64,000 nucleotides of DNA from Algoriphagus hitonicola (GTDB lineage Bacteria > Bacteroidota > Bacteroidia > Cytophagales > Cyclobacteriaceae), in NCBI RefSeq assembly GCF_900113375.1, contig NZ_FOPC01000006.1, positions 155,459 through 219,458 on the forward strand. The letters are read 5' to 3'. The notes under the pieces were generated by a model that saw only the letters and a list, made by a program, of their open reading frames with translations, was not told the origin of the DNA and searched no databases. Numbering within the stretch: position 1 is the stretch's first letter; each line of letters opens with the position of its first letter. Positions 63,458 through 64,000 of the stretch are shown one piece after another. Made by a program: the position numbers and the translations under genes.

Positions 63458-64000
63458 TACGGCAAAGATAACTCAAGCCCGTCATACGCCAGAAAAATGC
63501 CTTTGGGAAGTTCTTCTTCGACTTCCTGATGTCTGCCTAATCTATGAGAAATATGCGTGAAATAGGTTTTCTCTGCGCCCAAAGTCTTAGCCATATCCAC
63601 AGCCTCATCTAAAGTGAAGTGGGAGATATGGGAGGTTTTTTGTAGGGCGTTGAGCACGACGATTTCAGATCCTCGGACCAAATCGATGGTGGAGTCAGGA
63701 ATATGATTGGCGTCTGTTATGTAACTAAAATCCCCGATTCTAAAACCGAGTACGGGAAGCTTGTAATGGAGAATAGGAAGCGGTGTGAATTGGATTCCTT
63801 CGATGTGGAATGGTTGTTCGTCGATCTCAACCGGCTCTACTTGGGGTACTCCCGGGTATTTTTGACTGGCAAAAATGTAGGAAAATTCCCGCTTGATTTG
63901 CTCGAGAACCTGTTTTCTTCCAAAAACCGGCATGTCCTTTTTCTGCATGAAATTAAAAGGGCGGATATCATCCAAACCTGCCGTATGATCCTTGTGCTCA
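63457..64000 (-). CDS. MBL-fold metallo-hydrolase (5' end outside window)
   Basis: A metallo-beta-lactamase-fold hydrolase whose beginning lies past the window edge. The frame stays open to base 64000, where the last codons read EHKDHTAGLDD; this is the zinc motif (HxHxDH) of the family, so the protein runs on upstream. Within the window are DANHIPD, HISHFTLDEA and the closing THISHRLG with its metal-binding histidines. The HTAGLDDIRPFN segment is typical of the PhnP-like Bacteroidota group. Substrate is unknown. Its stop codon shares one base with the rqcH start. Confidence 0.88.
   Translation of the reverse strand, partial: EHKDHTAGLDDIRPFNFMQKKDMPVFGRKQVLEQIKREFSYIFASQKYPGVPQVEPVEIDEQPFHIEGIQFTPLPILHYKLPVLGFRIGDFSYITDANHIPDSTIDLVRGSEIVVLNALQKTSHISHFTLDEAVDMAKTLGAEKTYFTHISHRLGRHQEVEEELPKGIFLAYDGLELSLP

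Overview
This window reads as a chromosomal segment of a Bacteroidota bacterium, most likely order Cytophagales and close to Algoriphagus/Cyclobacteriaceae. The call rests on lineage-typical genes (an IPExxxVDY protein, a PUR-alpha-like DUF3276 protein, a TonB receptor plus DUF4249 lipoprotein pair, a BlaI/M56-TonB pair, YwqK/MORN-type proteins, an HHH-domain outer-membrane barrel, a LuxC-type acyl-CoA reductase beside a ferredoxin). It also rests on promoter motifs of the Bacteroidota TAnnTTTG type, few Shine-Dalgarno sites, and moderate-to-low GC by eye. Genes are tightly packed: no gap between genes exceeds about 275 bp. I saw no tRNA, rRNA, insertion sequence, prophage or CRISPR array.

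Layout. 1-3.3 kb (+): metF, a TonB-C-domain gene interrupted by an in-frame stop, an HMG-CoA-lyase-like gene and a PepSY membrane protein. 3.3-15.4 kb (-): dprA-merR, rsmE, a DEAD-box helicase, STAS-rnz-queuosine-precursor transporter, purC, a MORN-type protein, a thiolase and a reduced Bat (aerotolerance) operon. 15.5-22.9 kb (+): TonB receptor/DUF4249, BlaI/M56-TonB, then a small exported peptide, an ECF sigma factor and a protein that appears to cross both membranes. 23-27.1 kb (-): a lone Cas6-like protein, ychF, an AI-2E transporter, DUF3276 and a ferredoxin. 27.2-38.4 kb (mixed): acyl-CoA reductase, 7TM histidine kinase, AtoE-type transporter, aconitase, a DUF2490 pair and a large hybrid kinase. 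38.3-55 kb (-, except yidD): TPR lipoprotein, second AI-2E transporter, two metallopeptidases, HHH barrel/FadL-like/BamA-like outer-membrane proteins, lgt, nadE and rnc-fabF-acpP. 55-61.9 kb (+): IPExxxVDY-pyk, a five-repeat fasciclin lipoprotein and a LytS/LytTR two-component pair. 61.9-64 kb (-): rqcH and a metallo-beta-lactamase-fold hydrolase cut by the window edge.

The window mixes housekeeping functions with a dense set of envelope-sensing and outer-membrane genes. The two loci most worth following up are the 20.8-22.9 kb operon and the Cas6-like gene at 23.0-23.9 kb. The operon's last protein has a cytoplasmic tail, one inner-membrane helix, a long disordered periplasmic linker and a C-terminal outer-membrane barrel, the architecture of a dual membrane-spanning anti-sigma factor. 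The Cas6-like gene has its own housekeeping-type promoter, no CRISPR array or other cas gene nearby, and apparently no catalytic histidine in the usual place.
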